From: Dolomedes plantarius
Lineage: Eukaryota > Arthropoda > Arachnida > Araneae > Dolomedidae
Length of the DNA stretch: 64,000 bases
Direction: 5' to 3'
NCBI GenBank assembly: GCA_907164885.2
Contig: OU015496.1
Location: 187,139,281-187,203,280 of the forward strand
Below, one piece after another: positions 1-10,179 of the stretch. The number at the start of each line of letters is the position of its first letter. The stretch's first letter is position 1. The notes below the pieces were generated by a model. That model was not told the origin of the DNA and ran no database searches. It was given only the letters and a program-made list of their open reading frames with translations. The position numbers were made by a program, and so were the translations under genes.

Positions 1-371
1 AACAGTATCCGAAACTCTTTCGAAGTCGGCGGAAATCTGAAACTCTTTTTTTCTCGGTGTGATGCAACCATCACAAAAGCAGTTTGTAACCATCCGTAGG
101 CGAGCCAGACCAATATGCATTACTCGGTGCGTGTTTTGTTCATTGTGTTCTTTCTCTACTTGGCCAAATAATATATTGTGTAAAATGTCTATAATGGCTT
201 CAGATACACCTCTGAATAACTAAATGCGCTTATGTTTAGTTTTGATTTAACACAATAAGGTGCAGTTACCTCGGCAATGATCAAGAGGCCAGCTACTCGG
301 CTCAAGTGAACGGCTTGCGGCGAATCTCTGACGGACGTGAAAGCAACTGGTGATCCGCGAAATTTGTTATT

Positions 372-470
372 GACACACAACTTTATTGACGAGACTGAGG
401 AGTGTTTTTTTTAACTTCTGGTCTATTCGTTATCGGTGTTTTTGCCAGATCTCGGAGCCAAGGTTTTCGA
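372..470 (+). repeat. Dispersed repeat, copy 1 (unclassified)
   Basis: About 98 bp starting GACACACAACTTTATTGACG and ending GGAGCCAAGGTTTTCGA. It recurs at 5146-5243 in the same orientation with scattered differences. No termini or coding sequence identify a class. Confidence 0.7.
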
Positions 471-552
471 AACCAGTAGATATCCATTGCTGCCTAAAAG
501 TCAATGGGGGACCAGTCATCAGTCATAATTTTTAACTTTCACGTATCCTATC

Positions 553-1393
553 TAGGGATGCGACATCGATGTCGATGTTTTAAACATCGAGTTATTGAAG
601 CCGATGTTTTTTTAACATCGATGTTTTGTGCTCGATGTTTTACGTTGTCTCGATGTTTTTTTATTAATGAAAAAGTACCATAATAAAAATAAATTTACCA
701 CGTAGCATAATTTTCACACTCAGTAAATGTAAGTCTGAATTCTGAAAAGGACGAATACAAAAGGGGGACAGAAAAATGGCAATCAGAAAAATGGCAATCA
801 GCAACCAATGAACCAATAAAAGCGTTTGGAATGTTCTCGACACTCCAGAACCTACCATGGGGTTTTACTTTACAAATAGTATATACACGAGAGCAGCTAT
901 TTAAGTTTTTGTTTTTTTTCTGGTTTTATATAAGTTGACGTTAATATTATTAGTAAGATGCCTCCCAAAAGTACCATTTGAAAATATTTTTGCAAAACCT
1001 CTAACAAATTGGCGAAATGCAATACTTGTCTTAAGGGCCTCAAAACTTCTGGCAATACCACGAATTTATCTGGACATTTGAAGGCAAAACATGGCGATAT
1101 TTACAACGAGAATTTTGAGTCATCAATATAGCCCAAGGCAAAAGAAACCAAGTTTTTGTCATTTGTGTCAGCCCAATCACAGAGTAAAATTAAATCTCCC
1201 CCCCCCCCACGACTAACCGAAGTAAAATTAATGTTAGAGGTTACTAAACCAGTTTTAAAAATTGGATGTTCTAAAACATCGATGTTTAAAAACATCGATG
1301 GTTTTTGGGCGATGTTTTATTAGCATCGATGATTTAATATTGAATATTGATGTTTCAAAACATCGATGTTTTGTTGTCGATGTCGCATCCCTA
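553..1393 (+). mobile_element. hAT-type element, family A (841 bp) with 8-bp TSD
   Basis: The ends are TAGGGATGCGACATCGATGT and its inverse. The flanks are a perfect 8-bp duplication, ATCCTATC, at 545-552 and 1394-1401, typical of hAT elements. The subterminal regions on both sides are packed with the short palindrome ACATCGATGT. A decayed BED zinc finger lies inside. A second, inverted copy is at 25920-26613. Confidence 0.9.
958..1131 (+). pseudogene. Decayed BED zinc finger of a hAT transposase
   Basis: Reading from ATG at 958 gives MPPKSTI, a TGA where BED fingers carry Trp, KYF, then KCNTCLKGLKTSG and NLSGHLKAKHGD. The C-x2-C and H-x4-H pairs of a BED finger are in place. It stops at TAG 1129-1131. 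The rest of the transposase is missing, so this is a deletion derivative of a once-autonomous hAT element. Confidence 0.8.
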
Positions 1394-1512
1394 ATCCTAT
1401 CAGTTTTCACTACTGCCATCACTGAGAAGGATTAAGGTCTTATTCACTTTGATTGAACCCATAAGCGCTTCTTAGCGTTTGGTTACACTGTTGGCTCCAA
1501 GATTGTATATAT

Positions 1513-1640
1513 CAGGGGTGGCCAACAAGTCGATCGCGAAGCCAATTTTGGTCGATCGCTTAACTTAGAAACCGAATAGACAACAAGATAAATAGAGCAC
1601 TAATGGTGGCCGATGAATTGAGTTCTGTGATTGGTTAAAG
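1513..1640 (+). mobile_element. hAT-like end, truncated
   Basis: Starts CAGGGGTGGCCAACAAGTCG, which has the form of a Charlie-type hAT terminus. No matching right end is found, so the copy is truncated or decayed. The boundary on the right is a guess. Confidence 0.3.
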
Positions 1641-1797
1641 TTTTTGAGGCTGACTCTACGTAACGCTCCGGATTCAGCGTACAGGTCGTTACTCGTATCG
1701 AAACTTTAACAAATTACAGACATTAATTTCGTGGTCTGGAGGTGAATGTTTAAGATTATTTCACCACGAGTAACGCTGATGGACTCATTGTGAATAA

Positions 1798-1933
1798 GGG
1801 CCTGTTCACATTGAATCCGTCAGCGTCAGCGTTAAAGATTCCGTCGTTATGATAGGTTAAATAGGTCAATGTTTGGTATATGATTGGTTAAAAACTGTTA
1901 CGCTGACGCTGACGGATTCTATATGAACAGGCC
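1798..1933. mobile_element. Harbinger-like MITE copy 1 (diverged)
   Basis: Left end GGGCCTGTTCACATTGAATC and right end TGAACAGGCC, with TAA on the left and TGA on the right. Inside are inverted arms around CGTCAGCGTCAGCG. It is related to the four better copies at 16280, 25174, 30001 and 30335. Confidence 0.7.
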
Positions 1934-2773
1934 TGACATTCGTTATGAGCCACCAGGGCAGCTCCGGCAAACTTAAAAATCTCTGTAATCTGTTCTCTTC
2001 AAAATAATTTAGATGAAGGAATCCCCATCAATTTGACTTTTTTGTGACTAATCGGAACACTGTTCTTCAGTTGTAGAGGCAAAGTAAATCCAAACGTCAC
2101 ATTGATTGGAATCTATTCCGGTCGATTTATGCCTTCGAGACCAGGTTAACACGGGAAGGGTCAAGCTTGTTGCTTTAGATCCATGCGTATTGTTAAGTTA
2201 CGATCGAATTTTGATTTGAACCTTTTCAGCTGTGAGAGAAATAATAGTTGTATGTCACAATGAGAAACTTCCACCGTGAAATGTTGAAATCTTTTCTGTC
2301 GATCAACTAGAAAAAGGCTTCTCGTGTTGCAGTGCTGACTGTCTTGGATTTCAATCTGTAAACGAAACATCCTTCATATTTTTTAATATCTACTGTCTTT
2401 TTTGCTATTACGATGCTTGGAGAGCTTTGTTCTGAATCATTCTGAATTTCTGCGTGTCATTTTTATTTCATTGCATTTGTTTCTGTAATTCCGCCAAATT
2501 CTATTCAATTCCGGATTAGGGGTGAAGTTGAAAAAGTTGCTGTATCAGCTAGTGTTGGATATCTTGCCGCTCTCTAGTTTTCTGTAATATTCATGGCTGT
2601 TCTTGTTAAAATTCTTTGTCTTAAGATTTTTATAGTTATATTTTACTGTTGTTGATAGATTTTAATTCAAAAGAGTAACGTCCCTTATGCAATCTGATAC
2701 CTTTTAAAAATCACAGACCAATCAACTACCTTTGTATTTATTTTAAATTCCCATTATATGGCGTTAAGTAGAC

Positions 2774-2983
2774 CAGTTTTCCAACCTTTTTAGAGGTCTT
2801 ACACCCTTTCAGAACGACATAGAAACCTTCGAACCCGCGCCACATTTGCATAAGAAGGCATTTTTAATAGGGCATAGAATACTCTTTAATCAAATATGAA
2901 TAGCTCTGTCCCCATCCCCCCCCCCCCCGCCCCAAGAAAACGATTTGTTGGGTCCTTGGGTTTCGCGATGGGTTGAGAACCTG
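2774..2983. mobile_element. Short hAT-like MITE
   Basis: Left end CAGTTTTCCAACCTTTTTAG and right end GGGTTGAGAACCTG form the imperfect inverted termini common in small hAT MITEs (the inverse of the right end is CAGGTTCTCAACCC). No clear 8-bp target duplication is left. It contains a C-run at about 2917. Confidence 0.5.
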
Positions 2984-3444
2984 GGGCTAAACTGAATGCT
3001 TCGTTGAGCATGTTACTTGTAATACTAATGCGTTATTAATACCAACCAATTAACCTGCCGGAAATCGAAGTCGGAAGTTTCAGACAAGATCCTGCTGCTA
3101 TTAGTAATAGCTTCCTGCAAATCGGAAGAAAATTCAGATATCCGAGTAATATTACAGCATTTCACTTTCACAACGTGACAACTAGTTCCGTTTTTAGTGT
3201 TTCAGAAATCCATCCGGCTAAATTTGTCACGTAAGCTTTGAGTAAGGCGCACGTGTGAAATTTTGCCGGATAGATAGTTGTTCATGCGCGTTGCATCAAA
3301 AACAATTACCATATAAACTAGGTTTTCAGCAAACGAAATATTTCGCCAATATTATAGTCCATTTATAATACCGTACGAAGTTCTCCCTTGGCAACGTTAA
3401 AGCATGCCTCAAATAGTTGGTTTTCTAAAATGGTGAGGAGGACA

Positions 3445-3697
3445 CAGGGCCGCCCAGAGGGGGGGGGGAACTGGGGCACTTTGCCGCAGGACCCCAACTG
3501 CCGGAGGAGCCCCCAAAAATTTTTTTTAATTATTTATTAGATTTCCTTCGAAAGAAAATTCTGTAACTTGTACCGTACTTCAAAGTTCAAAATTATCTCC
3601 TGAAAAAAGCAGCCCCCCCCCAATTAAAAAAAAATCGATTAATCAGATTTCTTGGGGTCCCCAACAGAAGTTTGCCCCAGGCCCCTTAAAGTCTCTG
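3445..3697 (+). mobile_element. hAT-type MITE, family B, right end truncated
   Basis: Starts CAGGGCCGCCCAGAGG after GGAGGACA (3437-3444); GGAGGACG follows at 3698-3705, a 7/8 target duplication. The body matches the complete copy at 19936-20211 (AACTGCCGGAGG, AAGAAAATTCTG, TTTGCCCCAGGCCCC). The final GGCGGCCCTG of the right terminus is missing. Confidence 0.8.
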
Positions 3698-3984
3698 GGA
3701 GGACGCAGCGCTAGGGTTTTCAGGAGACAAAATGAAAAATGATGTGCCAGTCATCGTTGTTGATAGCCATAGAATAAATGCCGTAAAGCCAAAGTTATTT
3801 TAACTTCTGGTGGAGACTGGTGTATCTACTCTGTAGAAATTGGATGTTGTGTGTACCAGTGTTTCAAAAGGTAAGCATGGTTTTATCCGGGAAACATATA
3901 TTGCTTGTCATTTTTTCCTTACATGTTTAACGGATTACTTTTGTTCTTCATGGTTCAGAACAACGCAGTTCTTGTTGAGTAAGG

Positions 3985-4176
3985 GTGGACAATGGCCGAA
4001 TGACTAGGGCGCTGGCTTTCGGTACCAGAGTCTGTGGGTTTGAGTCCCACTATAGACATGGATGTTTGTAGCCGTTCGGAATCGGCTTTAAGTCGTTAGG
4101 TTCTGGCCTAATAAGCCCTCGTGTAGCCCCCCCCCCCTCCCCTAAAAAAAAGACCGTATCGTTCTCAACCAAACCT
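3985..4176 (+). repeat. tRNA-derived SINE, family 1
   Basis: An A box-like TGGCCGAATGACTAGGGCGC and a B box-like GTGGGTTTGAGTCCC are spaced as in a tRNA. The family body (GTTCGGAATCGGCTTTAAG) and tail (CTCAACCAAACC) follow. A C-run has expanded within the body at about 4129. Not a functional tRNA because the acceptor stem does not pair. Confidence 0.8.
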
Positions 4177-5145
4177 TTTGAGTAGGGGTCTCAACCAGGA
4201 GTACGAGTACCAATGGTGGTAAGCGAAAGATGGCGAGGTATTAAGTCTAAAAATTCCTATCTGTTTGTTATGGAAGCACGTATATTAATATCGTTTGTAT
4301 TCTTGCTCGTTCAGATTACATTGTCTCTGAGGGATAATAAATTTCCAAAAAGCAGTTCGCTCTAACTATGGTGTTAAGCGAGGTATGTCTGATTGGTACT
4401 TATTCTTGGAATTTTTATTTGTATGCATGGCATTTTTGTTGGTAAGTAATTTTTTTTAATTTGGGATACGTATTTATGAGGAGAATATGAATCGCTAGAG
4501 AATTTCCATCAGCATTGTTGTTTTCCCATCTTCTACAGCATAAAATTTTGTAGAGGGTTTCATGTTAAGACCAACCTCTCACCTCACCTCCATTTACCTT
4601 TTCTTCGTGAACCAGTTTCTATATTCGGATCTCGAGACAGAGAGTATGTCGCAAGATAGAACTGCTTGTATTTCGATATTCACTGAGCTAAGAATTCTTA
4701 CGTCATTGAATGATCCATATGGCGCCTCTAGAATGCGGAAAAGGAGCAGCGTATTTCCAAGCATCTGCAATCGTCACTGTTCCGCCCATCTTAGCTAAAG
4801 AAGTACACTATCTGTTCCTGTTTTTAAATACCGCGGCAGCACGACCCGGGATCGACTGATGGGTGGGGACGGAGATAGAAAAAAAAAGAAGGAAAAAAAC
4901 AACTCCTCACTCTTGAAATAGTCCTGTGATCAGTTTACCACTTGTTCTTTTTTTTTTTTCGTATTCCCTCTTCGAGAGATACATTTCTTTTCTCGAACCA
5001 TCTGCGTGCCCGGCATGCCAGCTACTCGAATCTAATTGCTGGAGGGAGGAGTGAGTGCTTTACTACTCAAGGCATCCGACTTTTTCTCGAAGCGTTACCA
5101 CCAGAGCTATAGTGTTAAACGGCGATGACGCCATGTTTGTTTATG

Positions 5146-5243
5146 GACACACAACTTTATTGACGAGACTGAGGAGTGGTTTTTGACTGTCGGCCTAATC
5201 GTTAGCGGTGCGTTTGCCAGCTCTCGGAGCCAAGGTTTTTCGA
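5146..5243 (+). repeat. Dispersed repeat, copy 2 (unclassified)
   Basis: Second copy of the repeat at 372-470. The conserved core is GACACACAACTTTATTGACG followed by AGACTGAGGAGTG, ending CTCGGAGCCAAGG. Confidence 0.7.
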
Positions 5244-5491
5244 GATCTTGCTCTTGCATGACTCAAGCCGTAACTCTATCACGTCTAGTTTGTAGTAGTA
5301 TAGCTTGAAAATCCCGAGTATTAAAAGCGTTACACTTTTCACATAGAACTAATATCATTTTCAAAAGTCGAAGTTTGTAATTTAGATGAATATTAAAGGT
5401 ATATCTAAAAAATCACGTATGTAATAATATATATATGTTGTTGATGATGATGGTGGTATTTTTTTTGTAGTTAAAGGTTAGTGTTCAAGAG

Positions 5492-5662
5492 CAATTAAGC
5501 CGGATGATGGCCGAATGGCTAAGGTGCTGGCATTCGGTACATAAGTCAGTGGGCTCGAGTTCCTCTCTTGGCATGGATGTTTGTAGCCATTCGGCTTTAA
5601 GCAGTAGATCCCGGCCTAATTAGCCCTCGCGTAGCAAAAACCGTAGCGCTCCAAACCAAACC
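5492..5662 (+). repeat. tRNA-derived SINE, family 1, with 13-bp TSD
   Basis: A box region GATGGCCGAATGGCTAAGG and B box region GGGCTCGAGTTCC, body ATTCGGCTTTAAGCAGTAG, tail CCAAACCAAAC. Flanked by TAGTGTTCAAGAG (5479-5491) and TAGTGTTCGAGAG (5663-5675), a 12/13 duplication showing LINE-type target-primed insertion. Confidence 0.87.
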
Positions 5663-5679
5663 TAGTGTTCGAGAGGTAA

Positions 5680-6402
5680 AAGTAAATAAATAAGCGAGTG
5701 CGTGCTTGCCATCTAGCAATAAAGCAAATCTTTACACGTCTCTCTCGCTCATTTTCCCATGGAGTTTACAAGGAATTTGCCGATACCAACCGTTGCCCCA
5801 ATAACATTTTTTTTCTTCGACTTTCACATCTACATGGTAAGACCTCTATTTTGATTATCCTTTAATTATGAGACAGATTAAAAGCTTTCCCTTGACAGCT
5901 TGGTAGAATTTTGTAGAATTTTGTCATATGCAGTTCATTTGTGTATATAGAATTGAATAAATACAATTAAACTCTAAAAAGGCATACCAAAGGAAAATAT
6001 CACTAATAAAATGTTCTTCAGGGGAAAAGAAAATAGATTTTAGTCCAAACAGATTGTTTTTCATACCAAAAGAATAATGTACACCTACGCGGATGTTTCC
6101 AAGAAAGGAACTTATTAATTAATTTACAGAATGATAATTAAAGTAGACGATTTTAAAATTTAAATGTTCAGTGAGCGAGTAGGGGAAAAATAAAAAGCCA
6201 ACGCGCGCACGCCATCTAGCGGAAGAAAAAAAAGTTTATAATGTTTATACTTTGATTTTTAAACAAACAATACATTGTGTAATTTTAAATTAACAAATCG
6301 TCAGAAGTGGAGATCCTAATCTTTAAAATGGTACCTCATTTATCGATATTGGTTAATTATGAAGGGAGAAAAAGGTATCGTCAAAAAAAATAATCTACTA
6401 GA

Positions 6403-6458
<56 letters not shown>

Positions 6459-7365
6459 TCCGAACAACTTTTTTCTTTTCCGTATTTTATTATTTAAAAA
6501 AAATCTTTCCACAGTCTAAAATTTATATTTTCCAAGACATTATTTTAGTCAATAATAGGTTAACAAAATTTTTCAAAATAGGATTAAAGCTACGAAATTA
6601 AAACAATTTCAGTTTTCAATTCATTCATATACTTTTCGTTTGATTGATTTGCTTTTGTTTCTTCCGACAGTTATTCGCCATACACAGCTTCTACATAGTA
6701 ATTAAGGATAAATCTAACAAAAAGAAAAATTAATGAGAGTTAATGAGAAGTCAGAAAGATTGTTTAATAATTAAATAAAACTTGAATAGGAATGTACAGT
6801 TTAGTTTCGTTTTCCTGTAAATTCAAAATTAAATTCTTATCTGTTCTTTGACACATTCACTGTCATTTTATTTTATCTTTTTTAAAATTTATATAAGCAG
6901 TAAACAAAGAGTACGTTATTTTAGTGCAGTAACTGTACTATAATGTAATAAAATAGTACATTAATTGCGTATAGAAAGCTTACAAATTTCCATGGGGAGA
7001 CGGGCGATTATGAAAAACTCATTTAAGGAAACTGGGGAGAATTATCTAGGATCGCTGTCTAGCCGCGAAAATTTCTGAAGGAGCAAAGTCATTTCAACAA
7101 ATTTGTGTAAATATTGAAGGAATTATTTTATTTTCCAGTGGGAAGTTTGCGCCAACTTTTCTGTGAAGAATGCAAGGTTTTTATGACATCATGAACATTT
7201 ATAGGCCTAAAGTTATAGCGTAAACAGAATGTGACATCACAATTATGAAAATAATTCCGATTTTTCTTTTCATTAACTCCATGCGTATATATATATTAAT
7301 TATATATTAATTATGTAATTTGTTCCGTTAAATTTTCGTGTATTAATCAATGTTTCGTTCCCATG
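5680..7365. other. AT-rich intergenic stretch without recognised features
   Basis: Apart from the AT microsatellite I see no gene, no clear transposon ends and no conserved motif. Confidence 0.5.
6405..6453. repeat. (AT)n microsatellite
   Basis: About 48 bases of uninterrupted AT dinucleotides inside an AT-rich stretch. Confidence 0.95.
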
Positions 7366-7564
7366 TACAGCTAGTCCTCCTACAGCACGGCATCTTACAA
7401 CACTGTTTCGCTCTAACACGATGAGATAAATTGCGGGAACCCTCGTATAACACTGCAACTTGTAACACGGTTTCGCTCTAACACGATAAAATATTTCGAA
7501 AACCTTTGTACAACACTGTACTTCTATAGCACTTGATAACAGGATTTTCGTTTAACACATTTAA

Positions 7565-8561
7565 CTGTTATAGAAAAGATACTATTGCATGGAGTGCAGT
7601 CATGGTGTAATGGTCGAAGGGGTTGGTGCGGCGTGTACACGTTACAACCTTAATGTTTTAGAACAAACAAAACTTAAATGTCTACCTAATAATGCATCAT
7701 CCTATAGCGCCGAAGTTGAAGCCATTGACATGGCCATCACTGATGCTATAAGTAAAGGAATACAGGAAATCGACATATACAGTGATTCTAGAAGTACACT
7801 GCAAGCTATATGCGCATATTATTTTAAGGGAGATAGGATTGAAAATATAAAAAACCTAATAGAAAGTCATGAGATAGCAGTAAACTTACACTGGGTTAAA
7901 GCCCACTGTGGCATTAATGAAAATGAGATGGTAGACGCAGCAGCTAAACAAGCAACAACACTGAATGAAATCACAGGAAATTATAAATTAACTAAAGAAC
8001 AGATTAAGAATAAAATTAAGAATTATTACATAAATATATGGCAAGAAAATTGGGAGAGAAGCAGTGTAGGAAGGAAAGTATTTGAGGTATTCCCTAGAGT
8101 TTCTACGAAAAGACTGTCGGCAGATTTCCTTGTTAATCAAGCAATAACTGAACATGGCTGTATAGGAGTCTATCAAAACAGATTTTTTGCTAAAACAGAT
8201 CTTTGTGAGTGTGGCAATATACAAACTATAAAGCACTGTATATACAATTGTAGCAAATGGGCTGAAGCACGAAAAAACCTACCTTTGGGCTTTCAAGATT
8301 GGGCCCCTGGTAAATTATTTACGGATTATTATTGTAGAAGGTACATCAAGAATATTATGCAGGAACTTATGAATATACACTTCCCCCTACAAGGGGAAGG
8401 TGGATAGCCCCTCAGATTTAAAAAAAAAAAAAAAAAAGACAGGTAAACGAATTGCAAAAAGAAAAACTTCGGGACCCGGTTGGACTGGATTGCCGTCGGC
8501 ATTATTAGTTTTATTGTTGAAGGGCCGTATAACCTTCGGGTGTGGACGGCGGCGATATTAC
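7565..8561 (+). mobile_element. 5'-truncated non-LTR (LINE) retrotransposon with 13-bp TSD
   Basis: The insert is bounded by TTAACACATTTAA at 7552-7564 and 8562-8574, and it interrupts the Tigger-like element. It carries only the C-terminal RNase H part of ORF2 and a 3'UTR with an 18-base A-run at about 8420. The 3' end itself is not poly-A but GGACGGCGGCGATATTAC. The RNase H-bearing I/Jockey/R1/Loa group of LINEs fits; the exact clade is not resolved. Confidence 0.85.
7589..8407 (+). pseudogene. ORF2 C-terminus of a LINE: RNase H domain and Cys/His knuckle
   Basis: Open for 272 codons. RNase H motifs: SAEVEAIDMAI (catalytic Glu), EIDIYSDSRSTLQAI (catalytic Asp) and NLHWVKAHCGINENEMVDA (His and Asp). 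The first motif, normally Asp-Gly-Ser, reads ECS, so the first catalytic Asp is Glu and the Gly is lost. A Cys/His cluster, LCECGNIQTIKHCIYNC, lies near the C-terminus, as in arthropod LINE ORF2 proteins. The reverse transcriptase and endonuclease are missing because of 5' truncation, and an in-frame TAG lies just upstream at 7571. The fragment cannot act on its own. Confidence 0.82.
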
Positions 8562-8851
8562 TTAACACATTTAAAAACTAAATTACCTTAAAATAATGAC
8601 GGGAAGGAATAATGAACTTAAGAGGCTTTACATGAAAATGTATAAACAAACTATAATTTATTCATTTATAACTGCATAAAATTACAAGAAGGCCTAAGCT
8701 TAGCCGAAAATCTTGAATCATATTTCCTGAATGCAGACCCTTCCGCTGAAAGAAGCCGAAAATTCAAAAGGGAGCTTGCAAAATTGACTATCTCCATACC
8801 GTGAATCTACAGTGACCTTGTAAGAGCCATCAAATCAACCAAAATTACAGA

Positions 8852-8983
8852 TTTTTTAAAGAGGATAGAAGGTGCAAAAACTCTAAATGAAGAAAAAAGT
8901 TCTGAAAGTGAAGGTGATATCGTTCAATCGAAAAAACGTTCTCGTTTGATTGTACTGAGCAGTGATGAGGAAGGAATTTATTA
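8852..8983 (+). pseudogene. C-terminal tail of a Tigger-type transposase
   Basis: Reads DFLKRIEGAKTLNEEKSSES then KKRSRLIVLSSDEEGIY and TAA. Just upstream in the same frame are AIKSTKITD and, past a TGA, FKRELAKLT. A short acidic/basic tail after a degenerate transposase, inside TA-flanked Tigger-like termini, fits the family. The catalytic region is gone. Confidence 0.55.
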
Positions 8984-9675
8984 AATTAAGGTCACATTAA
9001 ATGAAAAAAAAATTTTTTTTGTTTCTTTTTGTTTTGTGTTATACATACATTTATATTTTTAATAAAAATTAAGTTGCTTATATGGAATTTTAAAAAAAAG
9101 TTTCTTTTTAATAAGTTTTCAGAACGTAAACCCCTTTTTGTACTGTCTCTGAGTCTCATATAACACGGTTTCACACAACACGACATTTTCTAGGAACCTA
9201 TCTACCGTGTTATAGGAGGGTTACCTGTAATAAGTTTTTCCAACCTTATACGTTTCCACTCGGAACATTTTCATTTTGGGGTGCCGTGAAAGATTTTATG
9301 AATTCAGTGTACGTTTCTTTGTTTCTTTCATCTCTAGAAGGTTTGAATACCGCCTCCCCTACTATACTCTGTTATACAGTATTTCTTATAAAATAACCTG
9401 GAAAGAGTCACGCGACGAACAGTGGCTGTTTCATGCAACGACTCGCAACTTCTTCCTTCCTTTTATTTTGAGAGTGCGTTGTCAAAATTGTCAGTAATCG
9501 GTACTGTAAAATGGCAACGGAATGCAATTTTTTTTCTTCTTTTATATTGACGAAATAAACTTACATTATATGGGGGAAAAATATAAAGAATTTCACGGCA
9601 CCAAATTTGATTTGCCCAAGTCTCTAAACATAGTTGTTCCGGCACGGGAGGCAATTTCGAAAAAGCGAGTAACAG

Positions 9676-10175
9676 TTGTCATCAATTCAGGATGATTGGG
9701 TAAATGTTAAAGAGGAAAACTTCAAATTGGGAGACACCGTAATCGAATGGTTCAGACGAGCTCGTGCTGCAACCGTTCCGATAAGTGGATCAATTTTCAA
9801 GGGAAACGAACTCGAGAAGTTTCTACTACTCGGCCTCGGTTTGAAAGATTCGGCTTCCAATGGATAAATCGATTGTTTTAAAAGCGCCGCAAGATGGCAT
9901 ATCGATTCATTTTTGGTGAATCTGAAAATGTCCGGACAGTTACAGTTTATAAGAGGTAAAAGGAAATTGCCATGTTTAGTCACAAATTATGCACAGAAAG
10001 ACATTTTTGATGTCGGAACTTCTAAAGCCTTTTCCCGCCACGCGAGTCGCGTGTACTTAAAAGCGAATCATGTGACGGATCTAAAAAGGATTAATTGTCC
10101 TCCCACTCTCTGGCTATGTCTGCTAAAATTGAGATGCGGGTGTTGGACTTTGTCCGAAGGCGTGACAATTCGTAG
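9676..10175 (+). pseudogene. Fossil pogo/Tigger transposase (CENP-B-type HTH and start of DDE region)
   Basis: The first frame reads TVIEWFRRARAATVPISGSI then ELEKFLLLGLGLKDSASNG, stop, IDCFK, which matches the CENP-B/Tc5-type DNA-binding domain of Tigger transposases (consensus form ASNGW-IDRFK). A shifted frame continues KRKLPCLVTNYAQKDIFDVG, where intact relatives have NADE in place of DVGT. A further shifted frame has LKSESCDGSKKD near 10060. At least two frameshifts and several stops are present. It may belong with the Tigger-like element ending at 9227. Confidence 0.7.
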
Positions 10176-10179
10176 GTGA

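Larger units (their letters stand above)
7368..9227. mobile_element. pogo/Tigger-like DNA transposon, interrupted by a retroelement
   Basis: The termini are CAGCTAGTCCTCCTACAGCA and, inverted from the right, CAGGTAACCCTCCTATAACA. TA flanks both sides (7366-7367, 9228-9229), as in pogo/Tigger elements. Repeats of the form CGCTCTAACACGAT occur inside the left end. A non-LTR retrotransposon occupies 7565-8561, so the original element was about 850 bp. The end of a transposase reading frame is preserved at 8852-8983. Confidence 0.82.
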
